Shown here: positions 24,948-33,728 of the stretch, in pieces
Numbering within the stretch: the first letter of the stretch is position 1
Layout: every line of letters begins with the position of its first letter
DNA from: Ascidiaceihabitans sp039975415
GTDB lineage: Bacteria > Pseudomonadota > Alphaproteobacteria > Rhodobacterales > Rhodobacteraceae
Assembly: GCF_039975415.1 (NCBI RefSeq)
Contig: NZ_JBDWHD010000016.1
DNA: 64,000 nt
Reading direction: 5' to 3' (one strand)
The notes under the pieces: generated by a model
Seen by the model: the letters and a program-made list of their open reading frames with translations, nothing else
What the model was told of the DNA's origin: nothing
Database searches by the model: none
Position numbers and translations under genes: made by a program

Positions 24948-27373
24948 CCCAATCCCTTCCCAGCCACGCACAAGTTGTCATCATCGGCGGCGGTATACAT
25001 GGCTGTTCTGTAGCGTATCATCTGGCGAAAGCCGGTTGGAAAGACGTCATTTTGTTGGAACGCAAGGCCCTGACCAGCGGCACGACATGGCACGCGGCGG
25101 GGCTTGTGGGGCAGTTGCAGGGCAGTCACGCAACAACGGCGTTTGCCAGCTACGGCGTAGAATTATTGCAAGAAATCGAAGCCGAAACAGGCCAGAACCC
25201 CGGCTTTCGGCAATCAGGGTCCATTTCGATTGCCGTAAACGAAGAACGCTTGGCAGAATTGAAACGCAAAGCGGATTTCGCGTCGCTCTTTGGGGTAGAA
25301 GCGCATTACATGCCAACCGACGCCATTGCCGAACGCTGGCCGTTGATGAATGCCGATGGTGTATTGGGCGGCATTCACATGCCCTCGGACGGGTCCGCCA
25401 ACCCGATTGACCTGACCCAAGCCCTGGCCAAAGGTGCACGCATGCACGGCGCTACGATCCGCGAACGCATCAAAGTCGAAGAGGTGCTGACAGACGCTGG
25501 CAAAGTCACCGGCGTGCGCACGAACGAAGGCACGATCACAGCCGATGTCGTGGTAAACTGCGGCGGCATGTGGGCGCGTGAATTGGGCCAGAAAAATGGG
25601 GTAGGCGTCCCGCTGCATGCCTGCGAACACTACTACCTTGTGACCGAACCGATCCCTGATTTGCCCAGCGATCTGCCAGTCCTGCGATCCTATTGCGATG
25701 GCACCTACTGGAAGGAAGATGCAGGTAAATTGCTGTTCGGTTTCGCACATTTCCATGCCAAAGCCTGGGCCAAAGACGGCATCCCCGAAAGCTTTGAATT
25801 TGACAGCCTGCCCTTCATCGAAGACGACGTGATGGAGGTATTGGAACTCAGCATGAACCGCGTGCCAATCCTTCAGGAAACGGGCATCCGCACGTTCTTT
25901 AACGGGCCCGAAAGCTACTCTCATGACGGGCGGTTCACCTTGGGAGAAGCCCCTGATCTTAAAGGCTATTACGTTCTGGCAGGTTTGAATTCGACTGGCA
26001 TTCAATCTGGCCCCGGCGCGGGCAAGGCGCTGGCCGACTGGATCATGGCCGGCCACCCGACACTGGATCTGGCCGAAATGGACCCCGCGCGCATCGAAGA
26101 TTGGCAAGCCCGTGATCCTTACCTGCAAGAACGTTGCCCCGAGACGCTGGTACTGACCTATGCGATGCATTGGCCCGGTCGCCAACGGACCACTGCCCGT
26201 GGCCTTCGCCGCACGCCATTCTACCACCCGATGAAGGCCAAAGGTGCTGTCTATGCCGAGGCCCAAGGCTGGGAACGTCCCGGCTGGTTTGCACCCGAGG
26301 GTGTCGCGCCGGAATACGATTACTCCTTCCATCGCCCAAGCTGGTTCGACCACGCCCAAGCCGAACAAAAGGCTGCCCGCGAAGATGTGGCGATGATTGA
26401 CTATTCCATGCTGGGCAAACTGATGGTTGAGGGGGCGGATGCGCTGACCTTCCTGCAACGCGTTTGCACCAATGACATCGACGTGCCTGTTGGTCGCGTG
26501 GTCTACACGCTGATGTTGAACGAACGCGGCGGCATCGAAAGCGACGTGACCGTGGCGCGCCATGGGGCAGACAGCTTTATGGTCATGTCCTCGATCTCGC
26601 ACACGCGCCGTGATGCGGATCACCTACGCGCCCATATCGCAACTGGTGAAGATGTGCGGTTGCGCGATGCCACCACAGACCATGCGGTGTTGTCGGTTGC
26701 AGGGCCCAAAGCGCGGGATTTGCTGGCCGCGGTCTGCGATGTCGACCTGTCAAACGACAGCTTCCCCTTCAACAGCCTGCAAAGGTTCCACATCGGCCAC
26801 GCACCCGTCTTTGCACAGCGGCTGTCCTACACCGGCGAAATGGGCTGGGAAATTTTCATTACCCCCGATTTTGCCGAACATGTGTTTGAGGTCTTGTGGG
26901 ATGCAGGCGTCCCACTCGGGCTGCGGCTGGTGGGCGGCGAAGCCTTGAATGCGCTGCGGGTCGAAAAGGGCTTTTTGCACTGGGGTCATGATATGTCTTA
27001 CACCGAAGCCCCGCATCAGGTTGGTTTGGGGTTCATCTGCAAGCCGAACAAAGCGGTGCCGTTTGTGGGATGCGATGCGTTTGTGCGCCGTAAGTCCGAC
27101 GGCAAGGGCCCGTTTTTGTGCCATGTGAAATTACACGACGCAGCGCCCCTTCTTCATCACAACGAACCGGTTTTGAAAGACGGCGCCGTCGTTGGTTACG
27201 TGGCAAGCGGCGCTTATGCCTATGCACAGGGCGCCGCAATCGGAACGTGCTTTATTGATGCGGCGGATCGTGCTTCAGTTGCGAACGGCGCATACGAAGT
27301 CGTTGTCGAAGGGAAAGCGGTTGCCGCTACAGTGCAACTGAAACCCTTTTCCAAACCACTGACCCAAGCGTAA
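24944..27373 (+). CDS. dimethylglycine/sarcosine dehydrogenase-like flavoprotein with GcvT folate domain
   Basis: An 809-residue two-domain protein. Residues about 10-390 are a DAO-type FAD domain with VVIIGGGIHGCSVAYHLAKAG and SGTTWHAAGL; His50 is the equivalent of the covalently FAD-linked His of mammalian dimethylglycine and sarcosine dehydrogenases. Residues about 430-800 are a GcvT-like folate-binding domain (MLGKLMVEGADALTFLQR, LSYTGEMGWEIF, LRVEKGFLHWGHDM). It oxidatively demethylates an N-methyl amino acid and passes the methyl carbon to tetrahydrofolate. The ATG at 24944 overlaps the preceding stop. It supports a methylated-amine pathway but does not identify the substrate. Confidence 0.9.
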   Translation: MTQSLPSHAQVVIIGGGIHGCSVAYHLAKAGWKDVILLERKALTSGTTWHAAGLVGQLQGSHATTAFASYGVELLQEIEAETGQNPGFRQSGSISIAVNEERLAELKRKADFASLFGVEAHYMPTDAIAERWPLMNADGVLGGIHMPSDGSANPIDLTQALAKGARMHGATIRERIKVEEVLTDAGKVTGVRTNEGTITADVVVNCGGMWARELGQKNGVGVPLHACEHYYLVTEPIPDLPSDLPVLRSYCDGTYWKEDAGKLLFGFAHFHAKAWAKDGIPESFEFDSLPFIEDDVMEVLELSMNRVPILQETGIRTFFNGPESYSHDGRFTLGEAPDLKGYYVLAGLNSTGIQSGPGAGKALADWIMAGHPTLDLAEMDPARIEDWQARDPYLQERCPETLVLTYAMHWPGRQRTTARGLRRTPFYHPMKAKGAVYAEAQGWERPGWFAPEGVAPEYDYSFHRPSWFDHAQAEQKAAREDVAMIDYSMLGKLMVEGADALTFLQRVCTNDIDVPVGRVVYTLMLNERGGIESDVTVARHGADSFMVMSSISHTRRDADHLRAHIATGEDVRLRDATTDHAVLSVAGPKARDLLAAVCDVDLSNDSFPFNSLQRFHIGHAPVFAQRLSYTGEMGWEIFITPDFAEHVFEVLWDAGVPLGLRLVGGEALNALRVEKGFLHWGHDMSYTEAPHQVGLGFICKPNKAVPFVGCDAFVRRKSDGKGPFLCHVKLHDAAPLLHHNEPVLKDGAVVGYVASGAYAYAQGAAIGTCFIDAADRASVANGAYEVVVEGKAVAATVQLKPFSKPLTQA

Positions 27374-27412
27374 GCCGTGAAACCAAAGGCGGACGGTATA
27401 AAGGCGAACGAC

Positions 27413-28582
27413 ATGGAGACCGGGAACTGGAACACGCAAACACTGCTGGGTAAGTTGATTGCTTACCCAACAATCAGCGCGGACCCCAACATCGACCTGA
27501 TCACGTTCTGCGCCGATCTGTTGCAAACGGCTGGCGCAAAAACCACCATCTTGCGGGACGCGACCGGCAAAAAAGCCAATCTGTACGCAACCATCGGCCC
27601 GCAAGATCGCCCCGGGATCTTGTTGTCGGGGCATACGGATGTTGTCCCTGTTGCTGGCCAGAACTGGACCGTACCGCCTTTTGAGATGACGGAAGCAGAC
27701 GATAAACTGTTTGGGCGCGGGACCTGCGATATGAAAGGGTTTGTTGCCTCAAGCTTGGTTTGTGCGCTTAAGGCGGCAACCCTTGATCTGCGCACGCCCT
27801 TGCACCTTGCCCTGTCCTACGACGAAGAAATCGGCTGCGTTGGTGTGCGGTCCTTGATTGATATGCTGGCCGCGGCACCATTTGTGCCGCAGCTTTGCAT
27901 CGTTGGCGAACCCACATCAATGCGGGTTGCGACCGGTCACAAAGGCAAGACAGCAGCCAAGGTCCAAGCCACCGGCGTCGCGGCCCATTCAGCGCTTGCA
28001 CCAACGGGTTTGAACGCGATCCACATGGCCTGTGATATGATCGGGTTCCTGCGTGACATGCAGGCAGACCTCAGCCAGTCTGGCACACGAGATGACGACT
28101 ATGATGTGCCGTATAGCACGGTTCATGTGGGAACAGTTGTGGGCGGCACCGCCCTGAACATTGTGCCGGATCACGCAGAATTCCTGTTTGAAATCCGCAA
28201 TCTGGCTCAAGACAATCCTGCCGACATCATGTCGCGTCTGGAAAAATACCGCGACGATTATCTGCGAGACCTGCGCACGCGCTTCGGGGCGGCAGACATC
28301 ACAATCGACATCACAAACACCTATCCTTCGTTGGCCACTGATCCGGCCAGCGGCGTTGTCGGTCTGGTCCAGTCCTTGGCGCAAACCAACCAAACCATCA
28401 AAGTCGCGTTCGGCACAGAAGGCGGGTTGTTTTCGCAAAAACTGGACGTGCCGACCGTGGTATGTGGGCCCGGATCGATGGACCAGGGGCACAAGCCGGA
28501 CGAGTATGTCGAGATAAGCCAGCTTGCGGCCTGCGATGCCATGATGGACGCGCTGCTGGACCGCTTGGTGGCAGGTGTCTAG
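27413..28582 (+). CDS. M20-family amidohydrolase (ArgE / acetylornithine deacetylase-like)
   Basis: A 389-residue dinuclear-zinc hydrolase. Metal and catalytic motifs are LLSGHTDVVPV, GRGTCDMKGFVAS, SYDEEIGCVGVRS and VGEPTSMRVATGHKGK, with C-terminal GPGSMDQGHKPDEYVEI. The family cleaves N-acyl amino acids. In this locus it more plausibly removes an acyl group from a catabolic intermediate than makes ornithine. ATG 27413 has AAAGG upstream; a GTG at 27377 in frame is possible but lacks a ribosome site. Its stop shares CTAG with the convergent LysR stop. Confidence 0.87.
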   Translation: METGNWNTQTLLGKLIAYPTISADPNIDLITFCADLLQTAGAKTTILRDATGKKANLYATIGPQDRPGILLSGHTDVVPVAGQNWTVPPFEMTEADDKLFGRGTCDMKGFVASSLVCALKAATLDLRTPLHLALSYDEEIGCVGVRSLIDMLAAAPFVPQLCIVGEPTSMRVATGHKGKTAAKVQATGVAAHSALAPTGLNAIHMACDMIGFLRDMQADLSQSGTRDDDYDVPYSTVHVGTVVGGTALNIVPDHAEFLFEIRNLAQDNPADIMSRLEKYRDDYLRDLRTRFGAADITIDITNTYPSLATDPASGVVGLVQSLAQTNQTIKVAFGTEGGLFSQKLDVPTVVCGPGSMDQGHKPDEYVEISQLAACDAMMDALLDRLVAGV

Positions 28583-29511
28583 GAAAACATGCGTGTTGCT
28601 GGCAATCCATGTGCATCGATCTGGGTGCGCACATGGTCGTAGAACGCCTGAACAATCGCGGATCTTGATGTGATCTGTTTAGTTGCCAGCCCCAAAGTGA
28701 TGTGGCCGACGTCTTCACAAATGGGAAGAATGGCCAACGGCTGCCCGTCCGGGGCATAAGCAATCTCTGTGCCGATGCTAAGCAAGCTATAGCCGTAGCC
28801 ATTAGCCACAAGACTGCGTGCAACCGACAAATCGTTGGTGCGATCCGCGATATTGGGGGTGATCCCGAGACTGCGAAATGTGGATAGGAAATAGTCACGA
28901 CTAAGAGGCAGATCGAGCAAGATCAATGGGTCTGTGGCCATCTCGTGCAAAGACACGCAATCGCCTTGCGCCAGCGAATGATCCGGATGCAGCATGACGC
29001 AGGGCCGCAGCGCTGCAAGCCCTTCGAAATGGATGTCTTGCGGGATCTCCATATCATAGGTGATCGCCACGTCGATTTCCGCCCGCGCCAATTGCTGGAA
29101 CAGTGTCGTCTGATCGCCAGTGAACAAGGATACATGCGCTTCGGGAAAACTTTGTTCAAACGACTTGCGGAACTTCGCACTTAGCAACGGGGCAAGCGTG
29201 GACAATGCACCAACAGCCAGCGGCCCACCCGGCCTTTTGGCGACATCTTCCGCAATGTCATTCAGCGCCGCCGCGTCTGCTAGCATCCGCTTGGCTTCGG
29301 AAAATAACCGCCGTCCACCCGGCGTCAGCGTCAACCCTTGCGCGTGGTGACGTACAAAAAGCTGTACGCCAAAGTGCGCTTCCAAATGGTTGATGGCTGT
29401 CGAAATGGACGGTGAGGACACATTCAATTGCCCCGCCGCTTGCGCGATGGTTCCTGCATCGCCAACAGCCACAAGATATTCCAATTGTCGATATGTAAAC
29501 CGTACAGTCAT
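28579..29511 (-). CDS. LysR-type transcriptional regulator
   Basis: A 310-residue LysR protein. The HTH at about 5-60 contains RQLEYLVAVGDAGTIAQAAG, LNVSSPSISTAINHLEAHFG and LTPGGRRLFSEAKRML. The substrate-binding domain at about 90-300 is of the OxyR/CbbR-like type. It lies just downstream of the two Rieske genes on the same strand (30 bases after the first) and is convergent with the M20 gene, the two stop codons overlapping at CTAG. It may control the Rieske genes; the effector is unknown. Confidence 0.87.
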   Translation of the reverse strand: MTVRFTYRQLEYLVAVGDAGTIAQAAGQLNVSSPSISTAINHLEAHFGVQLFVRHHAQGLTLTPGGRRLFSEAKRMLADAAALNDIAEDVAKRPGGPLAVGALSTLAPLLSAKFRKSFEQSFPEAHVSLFTGDQTTLFQQLARAEIDVAITYDMEIPQDIHFEGLAALRPCVMLHPDHSLAQGDCVSLHEMATDPLILLDLPLSRDYFLSTFRSLGITPNIADRTNDLSVARSLVANGYGYSLLSIGTEIAYAPDGQPLAILPICEDVGHITLGLATKQITSRSAIVQAFYDHVRTQIDAHGLPATRMFS

Positions 29512-29541
29512 GCCCTTGCATCGCCCGCAGGCCGCATCACG

Positions 29542-30684
29542 TCAAGCGGCGTCTTGACGGGCGATCCACAGAAGAAAGTCGCGGACCGTGCCTTCGTAGT
29601 CCTCTTCGGCCAGCGGTCCACCGGTGGCGAAAACCGACCCCAGTGCTGCCTGCATCGCTTCCAGTTTTTCACGGTCCTCGCGGTTCACGTCCTCCCACAG
29701 CGCGATACGCTGGTCGATGGTATCACCATCAAGGTTGTCGCCGTAGACAGACATAGACCAACGCACCCTGATGGACGTGGGGCTGAGTGGGCGGATGTTG
29801 AGAGACACCAGCAAGGATGCGGCGACGCTGACCACCTGACAGGGAAAAGCCGCAAACAGTGTCGAGCGGTGGCGCTCTTTTTCACTTAGCCCCGGTGCCC
29901 CTTCACCGCGGGGCGGAATGTTGTCGGGATAGTTAGCAAAATAGCTGGTGAAGCCCACGCCATTTGGCCCCTTTTTGCTGAGGCCTGTTGGCGTGTACCC
30001 GTGCAATGTCTGCGGGTGCACAACAGACAGGTGGTAGCCTTCCATAAAGTTCTCGACCAGACATTTCCAGTTACAGTTCCAGACCTCACTGTCGCTGTGT
30101 ACGGTTACATATTTCTCGGGCTCATACCGCCCGATCAGCGCCCCAAGCCCGGCCAGTTCCACATCAATATCCGTAGGGTTCTGCGACAGACTAACGTAGA
30201 CAAACCCAAACCGCTGCACACAAGGAAACGTACCCAGCTTGCATGTCTTGGCGTCAAAGCCTGCATTCTTCATGCGCGGCGCCCGCAGCAATGTGCCATC
30301 GGTGCCGTAGGCCCATGCATGATAGCGACACACAAAGCGGTTCGCATTGCCCTGTCCTTCGGCCAGCGGCATGCCGCGGTGACGGCAGACGTTTGACAGC
30401 GCTTTGATCTCGTCCTTGTCGCGCACGATAATCAGTGGTTCGCCCAACAGCTCAAGCGCCAGATAATCGCCTTGTTCCACATATTCATCGGCACGCCCCA
30501 CGCAATGCCAACCATCACGCAAAAAAGTCCTACATTCGTGGTCAAAGAACGCAGGGTCGTTGTAAAAATAGCCCGGCAACCCTTGCGGCGCCCCATCGGG
30601 GGATGCTGCACAATCGGCCAAAGTCTGGCGCATTTCAGAAACACGGGCCGTTTCAAACGCGCTGATGGCAACCTGTTCATTCAT
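29542..30684 (-). CDS. Rieske non-haem iron oxygenase, alpha subunit (quaternary-amine demethylase type), copy 1
   Basis: A 380-residue oxygenase. The Rieske [2Fe-2S] ligands are C100, H102, C119 and H122 (CRHRGMPLAEG, then CRYHAW). The mononuclear iron site has H218 and H223 in ENFMEGYHLSVVH. The bridging carboxylate between the centres is Glu215 instead of the Asp of ring dioxygenases, a feature described for carnitine oxygenase CntA and shared by relatives that demethylate quaternary amines. I start at ATG 30684, with GGAG nine bases upstream; a TTG at 30702 is the alternative. A dedicated reductase gene is not adjacent. Confidence 0.87.
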   Translation of the reverse strand: MNEQVAISAFETARVSEMRQTLADCAASPDGAPQGLPGYFYNDPAFFDHECRTFLRDGWHCVGRADEYVEQGDYLALELLGEPLIIVRDKDEIKALSNVCRHRGMPLAEGQGNANRFVCRYHAWAYGTDGTLLRAPRMKNAGFDAKTCKLGTFPCVQRFGFVYVSLSQNPTDIDVELAGLGALIGRYEPEKYVTVHSDSEVWNCNWKCLVENFMEGYHLSVVHPQTLHGYTPTGLSKKGPNGVGFTSYFANYPDNIPPRGEGAPGLSEKERHRSTLFAAFPCQVVSVAASLLVSLNIRPLSPTSIRVRWSMSVYGDNLDGDTIDQRIALWEDVNREDREKLEAMQAALGSVFATGGPLAEEDYEGTVRDFLLWIARQDAA

Positions 30685-30788
30685 CGCCGGATACTCCGTC
30701 AAAAGGATTTCGCGTGGATCGAGGGGACGTTACGCGTGCCCCGCTGGTATTAGATTTGCGCATGCGGTCATGGGCCACGGCCGTCGTC

Positions 30789-31916
30789 CTATTTGTTTGC
30801 GCTTTGAACCCGCGCGTTGATGTATTGGGCAAAATCGTAGTTGGGCCGTTCAAGATGCGACAAATGTCCGGGGGCGGCGCCATTCGAAGACAGGCCTTTA
30901 TAGACCTTTTCGGTGCAGCCCTTGTCCTCGACGTTCACATCATCCAGCAGTGTTTTAAGCTGCTTGAAGTTGGCCTGAGCGTCAACGTCATCTGCATAGT
31001 CGTTGGACATGCCGCCACCAAAACCGATACGCACCTTGCCGACACCTTCGGGGTGTAGCGTCAGGTACCAGAAATATCCCGGTGTGAGGGTGATCATCAA
31101 ACTGGGGTAGATCGCCAGCAGATAGGTCGTGCGCCGCCGTTCGCCCTTCATCCGCGTGTTGTTGGGATGCGCCATCGCGATCTTCAGGGATTCGTCCTTG
31201 AGGATCATATGGTAATTGAACGCGTCTTCACCGGGCGGGCAGATCATCTCTTCCAGCTTGGACAGACCGCCAATGGTGCCTGCGTGACAAACGGGCAGGT
31301 GGTAGCTTTCCATGAAATTCTCGGCAAGAACCTTCCAGTTGGTGTCCCAAACATGGGTTTCAAAGAAGGTTTCTGTATAATTCGTCATGTCGTAGTCGCT
31401 GACCATGTCCTCGACTTTGGACAGTTGGCTGGCCACTGGCGGGCTGTCAGGATTGAGCGACACAAAAACCCAGCCCAGCCATTCTTCGCAACGCACATCC
31501 GGCAGCTGGTAGTCGGATTTGCAAAACCCTTCGTTCTGGGTCATTGCGGGTGCACCGCGCAAGGACCCATCCAGATTATACGTCCAGGCATGGTACGGGC
31601 AGACGATGCTGCGGGTGTTTCCGCGCCCCTCAAGCAACGTCGACATGCGGTGGCGGCATACATTCGACATGGCCCGCAAAGCGCCGTCACCTGCGCGTAA
31701 AACGATAATGGGCTGACCGGCAAGCTCAAGCGTGACATAATCGCCCGATGCGGCAAGGGCCGACGCACGGCCCACGCAGAACCAGTCCTTGGCAAAGATA
31801 TCGCTTAATTCGCGCTTCAAAAAATCATCGGACGTATAGACCGATGGCGGCATGGCACGGGCGCTTTCAAAGGGAACTGAAGCAGTCTTCAAAAGCTCGT
31901 CTACCGCGTCTTTCAT
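30789..31916 (-). CDS. Rieske non-haem iron oxygenase, alpha subunit (quaternary-amine demethylase type), copy 2
   Basis: A 375-residue paralogue of the gene downstream. Rieske ligands are C87, H89, C106 and H109. The catalytic iron His pair is H206 and H211 in ENFMESYHLPVCH, with bridging Glu203. The start at ATG 31916 has AAGGA nine bases upstream; ATG 31925 abuts that site and is less likely. A 104-base gap separates it from copy 1, and both run in the same direction. Two different alpha subunits could carry out successive N-demethylations, or one could be specific for an uptake by-product. No ferredoxin or reductase gene lies within the window. Confidence 0.87.
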   Translation of the reverse strand: MKDAVDELLKTASVPFESARAMPPSVYTSDDFLKRELSDIFAKDWFCVGRASALAASGDYVTLELAGQPIIVLRAGDGALRAMSNVCRHRMSTLLEGRGNTRSIVCPYHAWTYNLDGSLRGAPAMTQNEGFCKSDYQLPDVRCEEWLGWVFVSLNPDSPPVASQLSKVEDMVSDYDMTNYTETFFETHVWDTNWKVLAENFMESYHLPVCHAGTIGGLSKLEEMICPPGEDAFNYHMILKDESLKIAMAHPNNTRMKGERRRTTYLLAIYPSLMITLTPGYFWYLTLHPEGVGKVRIGFGGGMSNDYADDVDAQANFKQLKTLLDDVNVEDKGCTEKVYKGLSSNGAAPGHLSHLERPNYDFAQYINARVQSANK

Positions 31917-32089
31917 ACCTGTCATTCCTTATTCGATTTTAACCCCATCGCAGTGCGGGATGGCAAAACAGTCCTTCGATGCGCAAACGTGCTGCCAAAA
32001 GCAAATTCGGTAAAGGATACTCTTCGAAACGCCTGATTTGAGCCAGCCTAATCAAGCGCACATTCAAAATCCTGAAAATACCCGACACA

Positions 32090-32491
32090 ATGCACGCAGT
32101 CATTTTGACAGGTCACGGTGGCCTCGATAGATTGGATTACCGGACGGACGTTCCCACTCCACGCCCCAATGCCAATGCCAATGCCAATGCCAATGAACTG
32201 TTGATCAAGACAGCCGCCGCCGGAATAAACAATACCGACATCAACACGCGCATCGGTTGGTATTCAAAGACCGTCACTGAGGCCACGAATACGGGCGGCG
32301 CAGAGGGTTTTGAAGCCGTTGGCGAAGACGACGTGTTCACCAATTTGATCCGCTATATCGAGGCATACGAAATCCGACCAGTGGTCGCAAAGACCTATTC
32401 TTTGCGTGACATCGCACAGGCTCAAGAAGATTTTCTGTCCAAATCGCACACGGGAAAATTGGTCTTGATCCCGCCAAATGGCACTGCGTGA
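32090..32491 (+). pseudogene. zinc-type alcohol dehydrogenase / quinone oxidoreductase remnant with central deletion
   Basis: The open frame encodes 133 residues. The first about 75 (MHAVILTGHGGLDRLDYRTD, AAAGINNTDINTRIGWYSKT) match the start of an MDR-superfamily oxidoreductase. The last about 45 (YEIRPVVAKTYSLRDIAQAQ, FLSKSHTGKLVL) match its extreme C-terminus. The whole central part, including the nucleotide-binding Rossmann domain (some 200 residues in intact relatives), is missing at a junction near 32325-32345. It also carries five CCAATG repeats, which insert an Asn-Ala tract. It cannot bind NAD(P)H in the usual way, so I call it a pseudogene despite the intact frame. Confidence 0.78.
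32166..32195. repeat. hexanucleotide microsatellite, CCAATG x5
   Basis: Five perfect CCAATG units lie inside the oxidoreductase remnant and encode an (Asn-Ala)n tract. As the unit is six bases, copy-number change would not shift the frame. Consistent with relaxed selection on the remnant. Confidence 0.95.
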
Positions 32492-32698
32492 AACAGAACG
32501 CCAGTTTGGTGAGAAATGATCGAACTTACCTGCTTACGCGCACTCTGCCTATATCAAGACAATTTAACGCGTAATTGGGATTATGTTAATTTCAGAAGCC
32601 CAAATAGGCTTTCAGAACCAAGCTTTTCGGGTGGTGCTTTGCGACGAACGCCCTTACGACCCGTCACATCACGTATTAAACAATTGCAGGAGCTGCTT

Positions 32699-32980
32699 AT
32701 GTCAAACTCTGACAACGCCACCCAGAAGTTCCACTACATTTGCCAAACCTACGTTGAAAAAGACGCAGGCCGGGCTGGTCAGGTGACGTTGAAAATCGAC
32801 AAGCAGTTCGAATACTCCAACGCCAATGACGCGCAAAACCGGGCCGAACGCGAAGCAATGCGCGACGATTGCGCAGGCGCGGATGCGTATATGCTGTGTG
32901 AAGACCTTGGCACCGGCGAAGTCGAAGCGCCCAGCTTTCTGGTGCGTCTGGGGAATGTCCCCGAATTTGACGAATTTTAA
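32699..32980 (+). CDS. small acidic hypothetical protein
   Basis: A 93-residue protein starting at ATG 32699 with AGGAG five bases before it. It has no signal peptide or membrane segment. It is polar with an acidic tail (GNVPEFDEF) and two cysteines about 50 residues apart (ICQTYVEKD; LCEDLGTGEV). I do not recognise a family. The good ribosome site and typical codon use favour a real gene. It lies alone between the oxidoreductase remnant and a TetR gene; the 207 bases before it (32492-32698) hold nothing recognisable apart from its presumed promoter. Confidence 0.6.
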   Translation: MSNSDNATQKFHYICQTYVEKDAGRAGQVTLKIDKQFEYSNANDAQNRAEREAMRDDCAGADAYMLCEDLGTGEVEAPSFLVRLGNVPEFDEF

Positions 32981-33068
32981 GCCACACCAACACATCCAGC
33001 GGAACGCCAAGCGCCGCTTGCATCATGCGCCATGATCGCCAATTGTGGCATCAACAACGGAGCACCAG

Positions 33069-33728
33069 ATGCAAGACGGCAAAAAGGCAGGCGGACGTGG
33101 CCCCGGACGCACAACGCGGCAAGACTGGCTGAGTGCGGCACTTGATACCCTGATCAGCGAAGGCGAGGATCAGGTCAAGGTTCTGTCTTTGGCGGCCATT
33201 CTGGACTGCCCGCGATCCAGCTTTTACTGGTACTTCAAAAACCGGTCTGAATTGATGGATGCATTGTTGGACACATGGGCCGCGACCAACACAAAAGCGT
33301 TAATTGATGCAACTGACAACGACGGCGCTACAATCTGCGAGGCGTTGGCGAAGCTGTTCAGCAAATGGGTTTACGGATCGGCTTTTGATACCAAACTGGA
33401 CTTTGCCATTCGCGATTGGGCCCGCAGATCAGGCACAGTACGCCGTGCGCTGGACGAAAGCGACATCGCGCGGATTGCAGCCATCTCGCTGATGTTCGAA
33501 CGTTTTTCATATCCCCCCGCCGAAGCAGATGTGCGGGCCCGCATCGTCTATTTCACCCAAATCGGCTATGCCACGCTGGATCAACGCGAAGACTACGACA
33601 CACGTATGAAACGCGGGACGCAGTATCTGTTCTGTATGACCGGACAAACCCCAACACGTGACGAAATCGCGGCCCTTGCCCATCTTTACCCCAAAACAAA
33701 CTACGTAGGTATCGACCATGTTCTCTGA
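33069..33728 (+). CDS. TetR-family transcriptional regulator
   Basis: A 219-residue protein. The N-terminal HTH is at about 18-60 (LSAALDTLISEGEDQVKVLS, then LDCPRSSFYWYFKNRSELMD), followed by a C-terminal ligand domain. ATG 33069 has GGAG six bases upstream; a GTG at 33045 would add eight residues. Its 3' end overlaps the start of the PLP-enzyme gene by 11 bases, so it is the first gene of an operon and probably autoregulates it. The effector is unknown. Confidence 0.85.
   Translation: MQDGKKAGGRGPGRTTRQDWLSAALDTLISEGEDQVKVLSLAAILDCPRSSFYWYFKNRSELMDALLDTWAATNTKALIDATDNDGATICEALAKLFSKWVYGSAFDTKLDFAIRDWARRSGTVRRALDESDIARIAAISLMFERFSYPPAEADVRARIVYFTQIGYATLDQREDYDTRMKRGTQYLFCMTGQTPTRDEIAALAHLYPKTNYVGIDHVL

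Noticed and set aside
32166..32195. Hexamer repeats as a CRISPR-like array
   Set aside because: The units are contiguous 6-mers without spacers inside a coding remnant, so this is a microsatellite.
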